A stretch of DNA of 64,000 nucleotides from Phenylobacterium sp. (GCF_030645195.1 NZ_JAUSLW010000128.1:1-64000); one strand, 5' to 3'. Positions 43,533 through 52,994 are shown, numbered from the stretch's first letter. The notes: generated by a model not told the origin, from the letters alone. Numbers and translations: made by a program.

Positions 43533-46500
43533 CCGGCCCGTCAGACATCGAGGAGACCGTCGCCGAGGTCGCCCACGAGGTGGCCGAGGAGGTGGTGAAG
43601 GTCGCCAAGAGCCGCGGCCTGCCCAAGGCCATCGTCGCCATCTGCGCCATCATCGCCATCGTCCTGGGCGGCGTCCTGCTCACCACCCGCTATGGCGTCC
43701 TGCTGCCCCAGGGGCGGCTGCTCATCGAGGCCCGCGCCAATGGGCTGAAGCTCGGCCGCTTCGGCAAGCTGCGGATCGAGGGCCTGGCCGGCGACGTCTG
43801 GCGCGACTTCACCATCGCCCGGCTGACCATCTCCGACGAGAAGGGGATCTGGCTCGAAGCCAGGAAGCTCGAAATCTCATGGCACTATGCTGAACTCCTT
43901 ACGCGAAACTTCCATGCCGAGACGGTCACCGCCCAGCAGGTCACCGTCCTGCGCCGCCCGACCCTGACGCCCAAGCAGAAGTCGCGTGGCCTGCCGGTCT
44001 CCTTCGACATCGACCTGATCCAGGCCCGGCTGGAGATGAAGCCCGCCTTCTCCTCGGTGCGCGGCGTGTTCGACCTCACCGGCGACCTCGATGTCCGCCG
44101 CGCCGGCGGCGGCCAGCAGGGGATGATCTCCGTCCGCAGCGTGCTGCATCCCGGCGATCGCCTGGCGGTCCAGTTCGACGTCAACAAGAAGCGGCCTCTG
44201 CTGCTGGTGGCCAACGCCCACGAGGCCCAGGGCGGGGCGCTGGCCGGCGCCGTCGGCCTGCCCGCCGACCAGCCCTTCGACCTCCAGGTCAGCGCCACCG
44301 GCAAGACCTCGGAAGGCCGCCTGATCGCCTTCGCCAGCTCCGGCGTCACCAAGCCCATCGACATCCAGGGCGCCTGGACCCCGAAGGGCGGGGAGGCCAG
44401 CGGCAAGATCCTGCTGACCGCCTCGACCCTGACCCGCAAGCTGGCCGCGCGGCTGGGGCCCGAGGCCCTGTTCGTCCTCACCGGGACCCGGGCCGAGCCC
44501 GCCCTCTACGACCTGTCGGCCCGCGCGACCTCGGCCAACCTCGCCGTCACCGCCAAGGGCAAGGGCAATCTCGGCGAGCGCCGCCTGGGGCCCAAGGGCC
44601 TGGCGCTGACCCTGGACACCCCCAACCTGTCGCAGATCAGCGGCGGCCCCCAGATGGGCCCGTCCCGCGCCGTCGGCGTGCTCACGGGGACTCTCGACGA
44701 CCTGCGCTTCGCCGGCGATGTGGCCATCACTGGCTTCAAGCTGGGATCCTACGGCCTGGATCGGATCACCGGTCCGCTGCAGCTCACCCGCAAGGCCAAG
44801 GTCTGGGGCGTCAAGGCGACGGCCACGGGCGCGGGCGGGCAGGGGACCGGCCTGCTGGCCGCGGTGCTCGGCGCCAAGCCGGTGGCGACCTTCGATGGCC
44901 AGCGCCTGGCCGATGGGCGGCTTGCCCTGCGCGATCTCCAGGCCACGGGGGCGGGGCTGAAGGTCCAGGCCAGCGGCGGCCGCGGTCTGATCGGCGGCCT
45001 CAACTTCAAGGGTCGCGCCGAGGTCTCGAACCTGGCCGCGGCCCGGCCCGGCGCCAGCGGCTCGGCGCTCGCCACCTGGAGCGCCACCCAGTCTGGCCCC
45101 GGTAAGCCCTGGACCCTGTCGGCCGACGCCAAGGGCGCCAGGTTCGCCTCCGGCTACGCCGAGCTCGACCGCCTGCTGGGCGGCGCCCCCAGCCTCTCGG
45201 CCACGGGCAATATCGAGGGCGCCAAGCTCTCCCTGGCCAGCGCCGACCTCAAGGGCGCGGCCGTGAAGGCCTCCGGGGCCGGGGTGCGCGAGGCCGACGG
45301 CGCCCTGAAGTTCAAGCTGGACTGGACCGCCGACGGTCCCTTCCGCGCCGGTCCTGTGGAGATCACCGGCAAGGCCAAGGGCTCGGGCGCCATCACCGGA
45401 ACCCTGGCCGAGCCCCGCGCCGACCTGCTGGCCGATTTCGACGCCCTCGACGTGCCCCGCCTGCCGCTCAAGGCCGCCCACATGACGCTCACCTTCATGC
45501 GCCGCCCCGACGGCTCCAGCGGCCTGGTCACCCTGGCGGCGGCCAGCGCGTACGGGCCCGCGGTGGGCAAGGCCGCCTTCCGCTTCCCGCAGGGCGGGGT
45601 GGACCTCAGCGACCTGGCGGTGGACGCCGGCGGGCTGAAGGCCTCGGGCGCGCTCTCCCTGCGCCGCAGCGCCCCGTCGTCCGCCGATCTCAAGATCGCG
45701 CTTTCCAAGGGCGCCTTCCTGGCCGCCGGAACCGTCACCGGGGCGGTGAAGATCGTCGACGCCCCAGGCGGCCCCCGCGCCAGTCTCGACCTGCGCGCCG
45801 AGAAGGCGATTCCCCCCGGCGCCCAGCTGGAGATCCGCACCGCCCACGTCACCGCCGATGGCCTGCTCGCCCGGCTGCCCTATCAGGCCCAGGCCGCGGG
45901 GATGTCGCGCAACGGCGGCTGGAGCCTGGATGGCCGGGGCCTGCTCACCGACACCAAGCCCGGCCGCCTCCTGACCTTCGACGGCCAGGGCCGCTACGGA
46001 CGCCGCGACCTGAAGACCGTGGAGACCGCCACCTTCCGCTTCGGCGGGCCCGAGCGCAGCGCCCGGCTGCGGCTGGCGGCCGCCGAGGGCGGTCAGATCG
46101 ACCTGGACGCCAAGCTGGCCGGCGACAGCGCCGAGGTCCGCGCCCAGATCCGCCAGCTGGGCCTCGGTTTGTTCAACGAGGACCTCACCGGCAAGGTCGA
46201 CGCCAGCCTGTCCCTGTCGGGCCGGGGCGCCCGCCTGGACGGCGTGATGACCGCCAGGCTGGACGGGGCGCGGGGCCGGGGCTCGCCGACCTCCCAGGGC
46301 CTGGACGGCACGCTGAACGCCCGGCTGGCCGACAGCAGCATGACCCTCGACGCGGCCTTCACCAATCCTTCCGGCCTGAAGGCCAACGCGAATCTGGTGT
46401 TGCCGGCGGAGGCCTCGGCCGCGCCCTTCCGCGTCGCCATCAATCGCCAGAAGCCGCTGCGCGGCCACGTCTTCGCCGACGGCGAGGTCAAGCCGCTCTG

Positions 46501-47725
46501 GGACCTGCTGGTGGGCGGGGAGCGGGAGCTGGCCGGCCGCGTGCGCCTGGACGGGACCCTGAGCGGCTCCCTGGCCGACATCAGGACCCGGGGCGAGGCT
46601 TCGGTGGATGACGGCCGGTTCTCCGACGGGGCGACCGGTCTGGTCCTGCGCGAGGTGGTCATGCGCGCCACCCTCACCGACAACGTGATCAATGTGACCC
46701 GCGCCACCGGCGCCGACGGCCATGGCGGCTCGGCCACCGGCTCGGGCCGGATCAGCCAGGACGGGGTCAGCACCTTCAAGCTCGACCTCATAGGCTTCCG
46801 GCTGATCGACAACGACCAGGCCACCGCCTCGGCCAGCGGCCAGGTCACCCTGGACCGCGACGCCGGCGGCAAGGTCCGCCTGGCCGGCAAGCTGCTGGTG
46901 GAACGCGCCGACGTCTCTGCCCGCACCCCGACCCCCTCCGGCGTGGTCCCCATGGACGTCATCGAGGTCAACAAGCCCATCGACCTGGGGACGGCCCAGC
47001 AGGCCGTGGTCCGCCAGGGGTTGGGGATGAATCTCGACGTCACCCTGACCGCCCCGCGCCGGATCTATCTGCGCGGCCGCGGCCTGGACGTGGAGCTGTC
47101 CCTCGACGCCCATGTCGGCGGCACCACCAACAAGCCGGTGCTGTCGGGCGTCGCCCGCGTGGTGCGCGGCGACTACGACTTCGCCGGCAAGCGGTTCGAG
47201 TTCGACCAGCGCGGCGTGGTCTATCTGGCCACCTCGCCCCGCGACATCCGCCTCAGCCTGTCGGCCACCCGCGACGACCCGGCGCTGACAGCCGTGGTCA
47301 GCATCCGCGGCACGGCGGCCAAGCCGGAGATCACGCTCACCTCCACCCCGGTCCTGCCCAATGACGAGGTGCTGTCCCAGGTGCTGTTCGGCCGCTCGGC
47401 CTCGCAGCTCTCCCCCCTGGAGGCCGCCCAGCTGGCCTCGGCGCTCTCGTCCCTGGCCGGCGGCGGCGGCTTCGACGTCATCGGCAACCTGCGCACCTTC
47501 GCCGGCCTCGACCGCCTCGCCCTGGGGGGCGGCGGCGAAAGCGGTATGACAATTTCCGGCGGCAAGTATCTGACCGACGACGTCTATCTGGAACTCACCG
47601 GCGGCGGCCGCACCGGCCCCTCGGCCCAGGTGGAGTGGCGCATCGGCAAGAACCTGTCCATCATCTCCAAGCTGGCCGGCCAGGGGGACGGCAAGCTCGC
47701 CGTGCGTTGGCGCAAGGACTACTGA
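43529..47725 (+). CDS. tamB: Translocation and assembly module inner-membrane protein TamB
   Basis: This 1398-residue AsmA-like protein is anchored by one N-terminal helix (about 33-55, AIVAICAIIAIVLGGVLLTT) and spans the periplasm as a long beta-rich groove. The C-terminal TamB domain (formerly DUF490) shows RIYLRGRGLDVELSLDAHVGG, in parts, then VRGDYDFAGKRFEFDQRGVVYL, VSIRGTAAKPEITLTSTP, LPNDEVLSQVLFGRS and the end WRIGKNLSIISKLAGQGDGK. Length is normal. It starts at TTG 43529, overlapping tamA by 4 bp. A 1078-codon frame on the other strand is a GC-bias shadow. Confidence 0.94.
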   Translation: MTGPSDIEETVAEVAHEVAEEVVKVAKSRGLPKAIVAICAIIAIVLGGVLLTTRYGVLLPQGRLLIEARANGLKLGRFGKLRIEGLAGDVWRDFTIARLTISDEKGIWLEARKLEISWHYAELLTRNFHAETVTAQQVTVLRRPTLTPKQKSRGLPVSFDIDLIQARLEMKPAFSSVRGVFDLTGDLDVRRAGGGQQGMISVRSVLHPGDRLAVQFDVNKKRPLLLVANAHEAQGGALAGAVGLPADQPFDLQVSATGKTSEGRLIAFASSGVTKPIDIQGAWTPKGGEASGKILLTASTLTRKLAARLGPEALFVLTGTRAEPALYDLSARATSANLAVTAKGKGNLGERRLGPKGLALTLDTPNLSQISGGPQMGPSRAVGVLTGTLDDLRFAGDVAITGFKLGSYGLDRITGPLQLTRKAKVWGVKATATGAGGQGTGLLAAVLGAKPVATFDGQRLADGRLALRDLQATGAGLKVQASGGRGLIGGLNFKGRAEVSNLAAARPGASGSALATWSATQSGPGKPWTLSADAKGARFASGYAELDRLLGGAPSLSATGNIEGAKLSLASADLKGAAVKASGAGVREADGALKFKLDWTADGPFRAGPVEITGKAKGSGAITGTLAEPRADLLADFDALDVPRLPLKAAHMTLTFMRRPDGSSGLVTLAAASAYGPAVGKAAFRFPQGGVDLSDLAVDAGGLKASGALSLRRSAPSSADLKIALSKGAFLAAGTVTGAVKIVDAPGGPRASLDLRAEKAIPPGAQLEIRTAHVTADGLLARLPYQAQAAGMSRNGGWSLDGRGLLTDTKPGRLLTFDGQGRYGRRDLKTVETATFRFGGPERSARLRLAAAEGGQIDLDAKLAGDSAEVRAQIRQLGLGLFNEDLTGKVDASLSLSGRGARLDGVMTARLDGARGRGSPTSQGLDGTLNARLADSSMTLDAAFTNPSGLKANANLVLPAEASAAPFRVAINRQKPLRGHVFADGEVKPLWDLLVGGERELAGRVRLDGTLSGSLADIRTRGEASVDDGRFSDGATGLVLREVVMRATLTDNVINVTRATGADGHGGSATGSGRISQDGVSTFKLDLIGFRLIDNDQATASASGQVTLDRDAGGKVRLAGKLLVERADVSARTPTPSGVVPMDVIEVNKPIDLGTAQQAVVRQGLGMNLDVTLTAPRRIYLRGRGLDVELSLDAHVGGTTNKPVLSGVARVVRGDYDFAGKRFEFDQRGVVYLATSPRDIRLSLSATRDDPALTAVVSIRGTAAKPEITLTSTPVLPNDEVLSQVLFGRSASQLSPLEAAQLASALSSLAGGGGFDVIGNLRTFAGLDRLALGGGGESGMTISGGKYLTDDVYLELTGGGRTGPSAQVEWRIGKNLSIISKLAGQGDGKLAVRWRKDY

Positions 47726-47727
47726 AG

Positions 47728-48093
47728 ATGCGGGCGGTTGTGATCGGGTCGATCCTGCTGGCGCTCGCCGCCTGCGACAGGCCGCTGAAGCCCCCGACCC
47801 ACACCGGCGTCTGCTGGCGGCTGGCCGAGGGCATGAACGGCGCCCAGGACTTCAAGCCCATGACCAACAGCGTCGAGAACCTGCAGGCCTGCGCCGTCCA
47901 GCTCGAGGGCCTGCGCCTGAAGCACAAGATTCCCATGACCGGCGCCTATCAGGGCCAGATCATCTTCGTCACCGACCAGGAGATCAGCGCCGCGGCCAGC
48001 ACGAAGGCCAGGCGCTACCCCCTGTTCACGCCCGAGCAGCGGGCGGAGATGGATCGCGGCTTGGAGCTGCTGCTGGAGCAGGAGGGGCGCTAG
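47728..48093 (+). CDS. Small lipoprotein, paralog of the one at 20249
   Basis: This 121-residue protein starts two bases after the tamB stop (ATG 47728). It has a lipoprotein signal (MRAVVIGSILLALAAC, lipobox LAAC). The mature part has GVCWRLAEG, a LQACAVQLEGLRLKHK block and GAYQGQIIFV, matching the motif order of the 20249 lipoprotein, with both cysteines conserved. The C-terminal helix is Glu-rich. Position suggests co-expression with tamAB, though a role there is only inferred. Confidence 0.72.
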   Translation: MRAVVIGSILLALAACDRPLKPPTHTGVCWRLAEGMNGAQDFKPMTNSVENLQACAVQLEGLRLKHKIPMTGAYQGQIIFVTDQEISAAASTKARRYPLFTPEQRAEMDRGLELLLEQEGR

Positions 48094-48140
48094 GCGTGAC
48101 AGCCTGAAGTGGCTGCCGGTTCAGGCGCCCGTCACGCTCT
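48093..48140 (-). repeat. Dispersed palindrome family A, copy 2 (inverted)
   Basis: Outer arms GCGTGAC/GTCACGC and inner arms GCCTGAA/TTCAGGC flank GTGGCTGCCGG. The centre is the reverse complement of the CCGGnnnCCAC centre of copies 1 and 3, so this copy lies in the opposite orientation. It begins at the stop codon of the lipoprotein gene. Confidence 0.75.
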
Positions 48141-48155
48141 ACACATTAACAGGCT

Positions 48156-49145
48156 CTAGCCCCCAAACTGCGCCAGGTTGCGGGTGTCCCCCGCTTGGCC
48201 GCGGGCCAAGTCATGGCCGCTGGCCTTGCCCGTCAGGGCCTGGGCGATCCGCGCCTCCAGCTGGTCTGAAGCCCCCGCCCCCGCCTCGGCCGCCAGCAGA
48301 TCGCGCAGATCCACCCCGCCCTGCCCGAACAGGCACAGCCGCAGGAGGCCCTGGGCGGTGACCCGCAGGCGGTTGCAGCCGTCGCAGAACCCGGCGCCAT
48401 AGGGGGCGATCAGGCCGATCCGTCCGGCGAAGTCCGGATGCTCATACTCCGTCGCCGGGCCATCGTCGGAGGCCCGCGCCCGGGCGCTCCAGCCCCCCCG
48501 CGCCAGCCAGGCCTTCAGGCTCTCGCCGCTGACATGCTGGTCGGCGAAATAGGCGGCGTTGTCGGCCGTGCGCATCAGCTCGATGAAGCGGACGGCCACG
48601 GGACGCCGGCGGACGAACTCGGCGAAATCGGCGAAGCCGTTCTCCAGGCTGTCCCGAAGCAGAACCGCGTTGACCTTCACGCTCGGGACCCCGATGGCCA
48701 GGGCCTGGTCCAGGCCGGCCACCACCTGGCCGAGGCGGTCGTGGCCCGTGAGGCGGGTGAAGGCGTCTCGGTCCAGGGTGTCGATGGAGACATTGAGATT
48801 GGTCAGGCCCGCGGCGCGCCAGCCGGCCACATGGCGGTCCAGGTTCCAGCCGTTGGTGGTCATGGCGACCTTGGCGATCCCGGGGACCTCGGCGACCCGG
48901 GCGATGATCTGGCCGATGTCCTTGCGAACCGTCGGCTCCCCACCGGTCAGCCGCACCTTTTCGATCCCCAGCCGCTGGAAGGTGGAGGCCAGGGCGCCGA
49001 TCTCGTCGACGCCGAGGAAGGCGGGCCCGGCGATCTTCCGATAGCCGTCGGGCAGGCAGTAGGTGCAGCGGAAGTTGCAGACCTCAGTCACCGAGAGACG
49101 CAGGTAGCGGAAGCGGCGGCCGAACCCGTCGATCAGGGGGTCCAT
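48156..49145 (-). CDS. moaA: GTP 3',8-cyclase (molybdenum cofactor synthesis)
   Basis: This 329-residue radical SAM enzyme makes 3',8-cyclo-GTP, the first step of molybdopterin synthesis. The N-terminal cluster motif is CNFRCTYC, GGEPTVRKD follows, and the second 4Fe-4S cluster uses CDGCNRLRVTAQGLLRLC. The C-terminal Gly-Gly needed for catalysis is present (AQFGG). Length is normal. The 197-bp spacer upstream contains two strong hairpins on its strand. It belongs to a dispersed set with moeA and moaB. Confidence 0.95.
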   Translation of the reverse strand: MDPLIDGFGRRFRYLRLSVTEVCNFRCTYCLPDGYRKIAGPAFLGVDEIGALASTFQRLGIEKVRLTGGEPTVRKDIGQIIARVAEVPGIAKVAMTTNGWNLDRHVAGWRAAGLTNLNVSIDTLDRDAFTRLTGHDRLGQVVAGLDQALAIGVPSVKVNAVLLRDSLENGFADFAEFVRRRPVAVRFIELMRTADNAAYFADQHVSGESLKAWLARGGWSARARASDDGPATEYEHPDFAGRIGLIAPYGAGFCDGCNRLRVTAQGLLRLCLFGQGGVDLRDLLAAEAGAGASDQLEARIAQALTGKASGHDLARGQAGDTRNLAQFGG

Positions 49146-49260
49146 GGGACAGGTTCCTCACGGGACAGAAGAGGCGCCGGTTTCCCGGCGCCCCAAGACC
49201 CGGCGGTTCGCCGGTGTCGACGTCACCCAAGCCGACGCCGGAGGGAGGAATGGCGTCGCG
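49146..49260 (-). promoter_or_regulatory. Structured leader of moaA (possible riboswitch or attenuator)
   Basis: On the minus strand the moaA leader contains GGCGCCGG-GAAA-CCGGCGCC (49169-49188 region), a perfect 8-bp stem with a GNRA loop. Just upstream lies a CCGGCG-AAC-CGCCGG stem framed by GAC/GTC. moaA leaders can carry Moco-type RNA elements in Gammaproteobacteria; I could not align this to that motif. Confidence 0.35.
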
Positions 49261-49342
49261 CACAACGGGCGGATCAAGGGTGAGCCTAGGGGGCCGCGGT
49301 CGCCCTGGGTATGACGGCTGAGGGCCCGCGCCTTGACTTCGG

Positions 49343-50530
49343 TTAAGCCGGCATGGCCCCGCGACGCGGACGGGCGGGCCAGCCCAGCAGCATTGGCCCA
49401 TAGGCCAGGGCGAAGCCGCCATAGGCGGCGCTCCACAGGACGCCGGAGGTCGCCAGCAAGACCGGCGGCCCGCCGAAGCCGGCGCAAACCCGCACCAGGG
49501 CCCCGGTGTTGACCAGCAGATAGATGGCCAGCGTCCAGCCGTCGGCGACCAGGGGCCGCCCGCTGTGGCCGCGGGTGGCCCGGGTCATCATGGCGAGCGT
49601 CATGACCCCCACCGCGCCGGCGGTGAGGGCGTGGACGCCCCCCGTGCGCGGAACGATGTCGGGCGCCAGGATGGTGAGGCCGATCAGGATCAGGCCGACC
49701 CCCAGCCAGGCGTAGCCAAGGTGGAGGACCCAGACCAGGGGCTCGGTCAGGGTCCGCAGGCCCTGCCAGCGCGCCAGGCGGGCCAGGGCCGCGAGACCCG
49801 AAGCGGTCAGCAGCGCGCCGGCCAGGGGGGTTTCGGGAGCCGCCACCCAGGCGGCCACCGCCAGGGTGGTGAGGATCAGGGCGGCCATGTCGGCCCGGTC
49901 GGCGGGGGCGGGCAGCGGGCCAGCGTCACGCTGGCTCAGCCAGTTACGGGTGAAGCTGGGGGTGACCCGGCCGCCGATCAGGGCGATCAGCAGGGCGATG
50001 GCGCCGAGCGCGGCCCGCTGGCCTGCCGCCTCCGGCGCCAGGGCGCCCAGGTGGAAGGCGATGTTGGCGCAGGCGAGCACGGTGACCAGGCCGCAGACGG
50101 CCAGATTGCGCCAGTTGCGCCCAGCCAGGACCTCGCGCCAGACCACGCCTGCGAACACCACCAGGAAGGCGCTGTCGATCACGCTGGCCCAGACCCCCAG
50201 TTCGATCGCCGCCAGCATGGCCAGGCGTCCAGCCAGCCACAGGGCCGCCAGGGCCGCCAGCGGCGCCCCCATCACCGGCATGCGGCCGGTCCAATTGGGG
50301 ACGGCGGTCAGCAGGAAGCCGGCGACGATGCCGGCCAGCACCCCGAACAGCATCTCGTGGATGTGCCATTCGCGGGAGAGCGCGGCCCAGGGCAGATAGC
50401 CGGTGAAGGACAACAGCCAGAGGGGGACAACGAGCGCCGCCCAGATCGAGGCGGCGAGGAAGAAGGGGCGGAAGCCATAGCTGAAGAGCTTGGGCCCCCG
50501 GTAGGCGCGCCGATCGGCGGCGGTGGCCAT
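49343..50530 (-). CDS. nnrS: NnrS family haem- and copper-containing membrane protein
   Basis: This 395-residue polytopic protein has about 12 hydrophobic segments. Family-typical stretches are FSYGFRPFFLAASIWAAL, the His-bearing EWHIHEMLFGVLAGIVAGFLLTAVPNWTG in parts near 55-85, GGRVTPSFTRNW and MTRATRGHSGRPL. NnrS proteins help bacteria withstand nitric oxide stress, and their genes usually respond to NO or low oxygen. The ATG at 50530 gives the normal N-terminus. The genes around it (nrdJ, ytfE, Moco genes) fit the same physiology. Confidence 0.9.
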   Translation of the reverse strand: MATAADRRAYRGPKLFSYGFRPFFLAASIWAALVVPLWLLSFTGYLPWAALSREWHIHEMLFGVLAGIVAGFLLTAVPNWTGRMPVMGAPLAALAALWLAGRLAMLAAIELGVWASVIDSAFLVVFAGVVWREVLAGRNWRNLAVCGLVTVLACANIAFHLGALAPEAAGQRAALGAIALLIALIGGRVTPSFTRNWLSQRDAGPLPAPADRADMAALILTTLAVAAWVAAPETPLAGALLTASGLAALARLARWQGLRTLTEPLVWVLHLGYAWLGVGLILIGLTILAPDIVPRTGGVHALTAGAVGVMTLAMMTRATRGHSGRPLVADGWTLAIYLLVNTGALVRVCAGFGGPPVLLATSGVLWSAAYGGFALAYGPMLLGWPARPRRGAMPA

Positions 50531-50558
50531 GACGGACTCCGGACGTTTTCTTATGTTT

Positions 50559-50608
50559 GGAGCGTGACGGACGCCTGAACCGGTATCCACTTCAGGCTGT
50601 CACGCTCC
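50559..50608 (+). repeat. Dispersed palindrome family A, copy 3
   Basis: Perfect 10-bp outer arms GGAGCGTGAC/GTCACGCTCC and 7-bp inner arms GCCTGAA/TTCAGGC surround CCGGTATCCAC. It has the same orientation as copy 1 and lies between nnrS and the end of nrdJ. Confidence 0.78.
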
Positions 50609-50678
50609 AGGGGACAGGCCCTCCTTCTAGCCCCGTCTCCGCCCGCCGCGCTTGTCGGACATCAAGCGCCGGCGCAGC

Positions 50679-52895
50679 TCACGCGCATTTGGAGTAGCCG
50701 CAGCCGAAACAGGTGTCGCAGCCCTCCTTGCGGACGAGTTCGAGCCCGCCGCACTGCGGGCAGCAGGCCTTGCCGGAGGTGTGCGCGTGAGGAACCGCCG
50801 CGGCATGGGCCGGCGCGGCGGCGGCCTCGATCCTCAGGTGGCGCTCGATCACCCCGCCGATGGCCGCCGGCAGCGAGGGCACGTAGCGCCCGTCGATCCA
50901 GCCGCCGCCGCTCGGATCGAACACCGCTTTCAACTCCTCGGCCACGAAGGAGACGTCGCCGCCCCGGCGGAACACCGCCGAGATCATCCGCGTCAGGCCC
51001 AGCGTCCAGGCGTAGTGCTCCATGTTCTTGGAATTGACGAAGATCTCGAAGGGCCGCGGCCCCTCGCCGGTGTCGGCGTCGTTGATGGTCACATAGACCG
51101 CGTGCGCGCTCTGGGGCCATTTGATCTTGTAGGTGGCGCCTTCCAGGACGTCGGGCCGGGGCGAGAGCTTTGGCTCGGGCGCAGGCGCCGCTTCTGGCGC
51201 GGGGGCGACCGACAGCACCGAGCCGGTGACGGCGTTGGGCCGATAGGTGGTCAGGCCCTTGCAGCCCAGGCGGTAGCCTTCCAGGTAGATCTGCGAGAAG
51301 TCGGAAAAGGCGATGTCTTCCGGGCAGTTGACGGTCTTGGAGATGGAGCTGTCGATGCAGGCCTGGGCCGCGGCCTGCATGCGCAGATGGTCGGCGGGCG
51401 TCAGGTCCTGGGCGCTGACGAACAGCTCCGGCGGCGGCGGGGCGTCGCCCTTCAGCCCCCGCCAGACGGCCAGGGCATAGTCCTCCACCTGCTCGTCGCG
51501 CGACGACCCGTCGGGCTGACGCACCTTGCGGGTATAGGCATAGGCGAAGACCGGCTCGACGCCGGAGGAGACATTCCCCGCCAGCAGCGAGGTGGTGCCC
51601 GTCGGCGCGATGGAGGTCAGGCAGCCGTTGCGCAGCCCATGCCGGGCGATCAGGGCGCGGGTCTCCTCGTCCAGGCTCAGCAGGTTGGGTCGGTCGAGGA
51701 TTTGCGGGTCGTAGAGCGGGAAGCAGCCCTTCTCGGCGGCCAGCTGCGCCGAGGCGCGATAGGCCTCGCGCTTGATCACTCCAAGCCAGCGCTGAGTCAG
51801 GGCCACGGCCTCGTCCCGGCCATAGCGGGCGCCGCAGAACAGCAGGGCGTCGGCCAGGCCGGTGACGCCGATGCCGATCCGCCGCTTGGCCCGGGCCTCG
51901 GCGGCCTGGGCCTCAAGCGGGAAGCGCGAGATGTCGATGACATTGTCCAGCATGCGCACCGCCGTCCGGGTCAGTCCGCCCAGACGCGCCTCGTCCAGCA
52001 CCGCGGCGTCGGAGAACGGCGCCTCCACCAGCCGCGCCAGGTTGAGGGATCCCAGCAGGCAGGCGCCATAGGCCGGCAGCATCTGCTCGCCGCAGGGATT
52101 GCTGGCCAGGATCTCCTCGCAATAGGCCAGGTTGTTGTTGGCGTTGACCCGGTCGATGAAGATCACGCCGGGTTCGGCCGCGTCGTAGGTGGCGGTCATC
52201 AGCCGCGCCCAGAGGTCGGCGGCCCGCACATTGCGGTGGACCTTGCCGTCGAACACCAGCGGCCATTCGGCGTCCGCCGCCAGGGCCTGCATGAAGGGGT
52301 CGGTCACCAGGACCGAGAGGTTGAAGTTGCGCAGGCGGCCAGGCTCGCGCTTGGCGTCGATGAAGGCCTCGATGTCGGGGTGGTCGATGCGCAGGCAGCC
52401 CATCATCGCCCCGCGGCGCTGGCCCGCCGAGAGGATGGTGCGGCACATGGAGTCCCACACATCCATGAAGCTGAGCGGCCCCGAGGCGTCGGCGCCGACG
52501 CCTCGGACCAGGGCCCCGCTCGGCCGCACGGAGGAGAAGTCCATGCCCACCCCGCCGCCCTGCTGGAGGGTGACGGCGGCCTCGCGGACATGCTCGAAGA
52601 TGGCGCCCAGGTCGTCGGGGATCACCCCCATGACGAAGCAGTTGAACAGGGTCACCGACCGCTGGGTGCCGGCCCCCGCGAGGATGCGGCCGGCCGGCAG
52701 GAACCTGTAGTCGGTCAGGGCCTCCATCACCTCGGCGCGGAAAGCCTCGCGGCGCTCGGGCGCCTCGGGCTCGCTTACCGCGCGGGCGACACGGGCCCAG
52801 GTCTCGTTGAGGGTGGCGTCCCCTCCCCCGCCGGGCGGGGCGAAGCGGTACTTGCTGGACCAGATTTCTCCGGCGAAGGGATTGTCGAAGGCCAT
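50679..52895 (-). CDS. nrdJ: Adenosylcobalamin-dependent (class II) ribonucleotide reductase
   Basis: This 738-residue enzyme reduces ribonucleotides to deoxyribonucleotides without needing oxygen. Evidence is the GGGVGMDFSSVRPSGA region, the active-site NPCGEQMLPAYGAC segment, SIAPTGTTSLLAGNVSSGVEP and the SISKTVNCPEDI stretch. The C-terminal zinc-ribbon-like end CCPQCGGLELVRKEGCDTCFGCGYSKC, seen in parts, carries the redox cysteines. The ATG at 52895 begins the standard MAFDNPFAGEIWSSKYR start. No B12-riboswitch core was recognised upstream. An FNR-like half-palindrome lies about 100 bp upstream in the spacer shared with ytfE. A long opposite-strand frame is a shadow. Confidence 0.94.
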   Translation of the reverse strand: MAFDNPFAGEIWSSKYRFAPPGGGGDATLNETWARVARAVSEPEAPERREAFRAEVMEALTDYRFLPAGRILAGAGTQRSVTLFNCFVMGVIPDDLGAIFEHVREAAVTLQQGGGVGMDFSSVRPSGALVRGVGADASGPLSFMDVWDSMCRTILSAGQRRGAMMGCLRIDHPDIEAFIDAKREPGRLRNFNLSVLVTDPFMQALAADAEWPLVFDGKVHRNVRAADLWARLMTATYDAAEPGVIFIDRVNANNNLAYCEEILASNPCGEQMLPAYGACLLGSLNLARLVEAPFSDAAVLDEARLGGLTRTAVRMLDNVIDISRFPLEAQAAEARAKRRIGIGVTGLADALLFCGARYGRDEAVALTQRWLGVIKREAYRASAQLAAEKGCFPLYDPQILDRPNLLSLDEETRALIARHGLRNGCLTSIAPTGTTSLLAGNVSSGVEPVFAYAYTRKVRQPDGSSRDEQVEDYALAVWRGLKGDAPPPPELFVSAQDLTPADHLRMQAAAQACIDSSISKTVNCPEDIAFSDFSQIYLEGYRLGCKGLTTYRPNAVTGSVLSVAPAPEAAPAPEPKLSPRPDVLEGATYKIKWPQSAHAVYVTINDADTGEGPRPFEIFVNSKNMEHYAWTLGLTRMISAVFRRGGDVSFVAEELKAVFDPSGGGWIDGRYVPSLPAAIGGVIERHLRIEAAAAPAHAAAVPHAHTSGKACCPQCGGLELVRKEGCDTCFGCGYSKCA

Positions 52896-52994
52896 GGCGG
52901 TCTCTCTGCGTGGGAGAGCGAGGCTGTCCGATTCCCTGCGGCGTCCCGGACGCGCAATGGGTGTCGCAGGCCGCCAAATCGGCCAGGCCTCCAC

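Noticed and set aside
43877-47113. A 1078-codon frame antisense to tamB
   Set aside because: Composition shadow (Gly/Gln/Ala/Arg-rich) opposite a well supported TamB.
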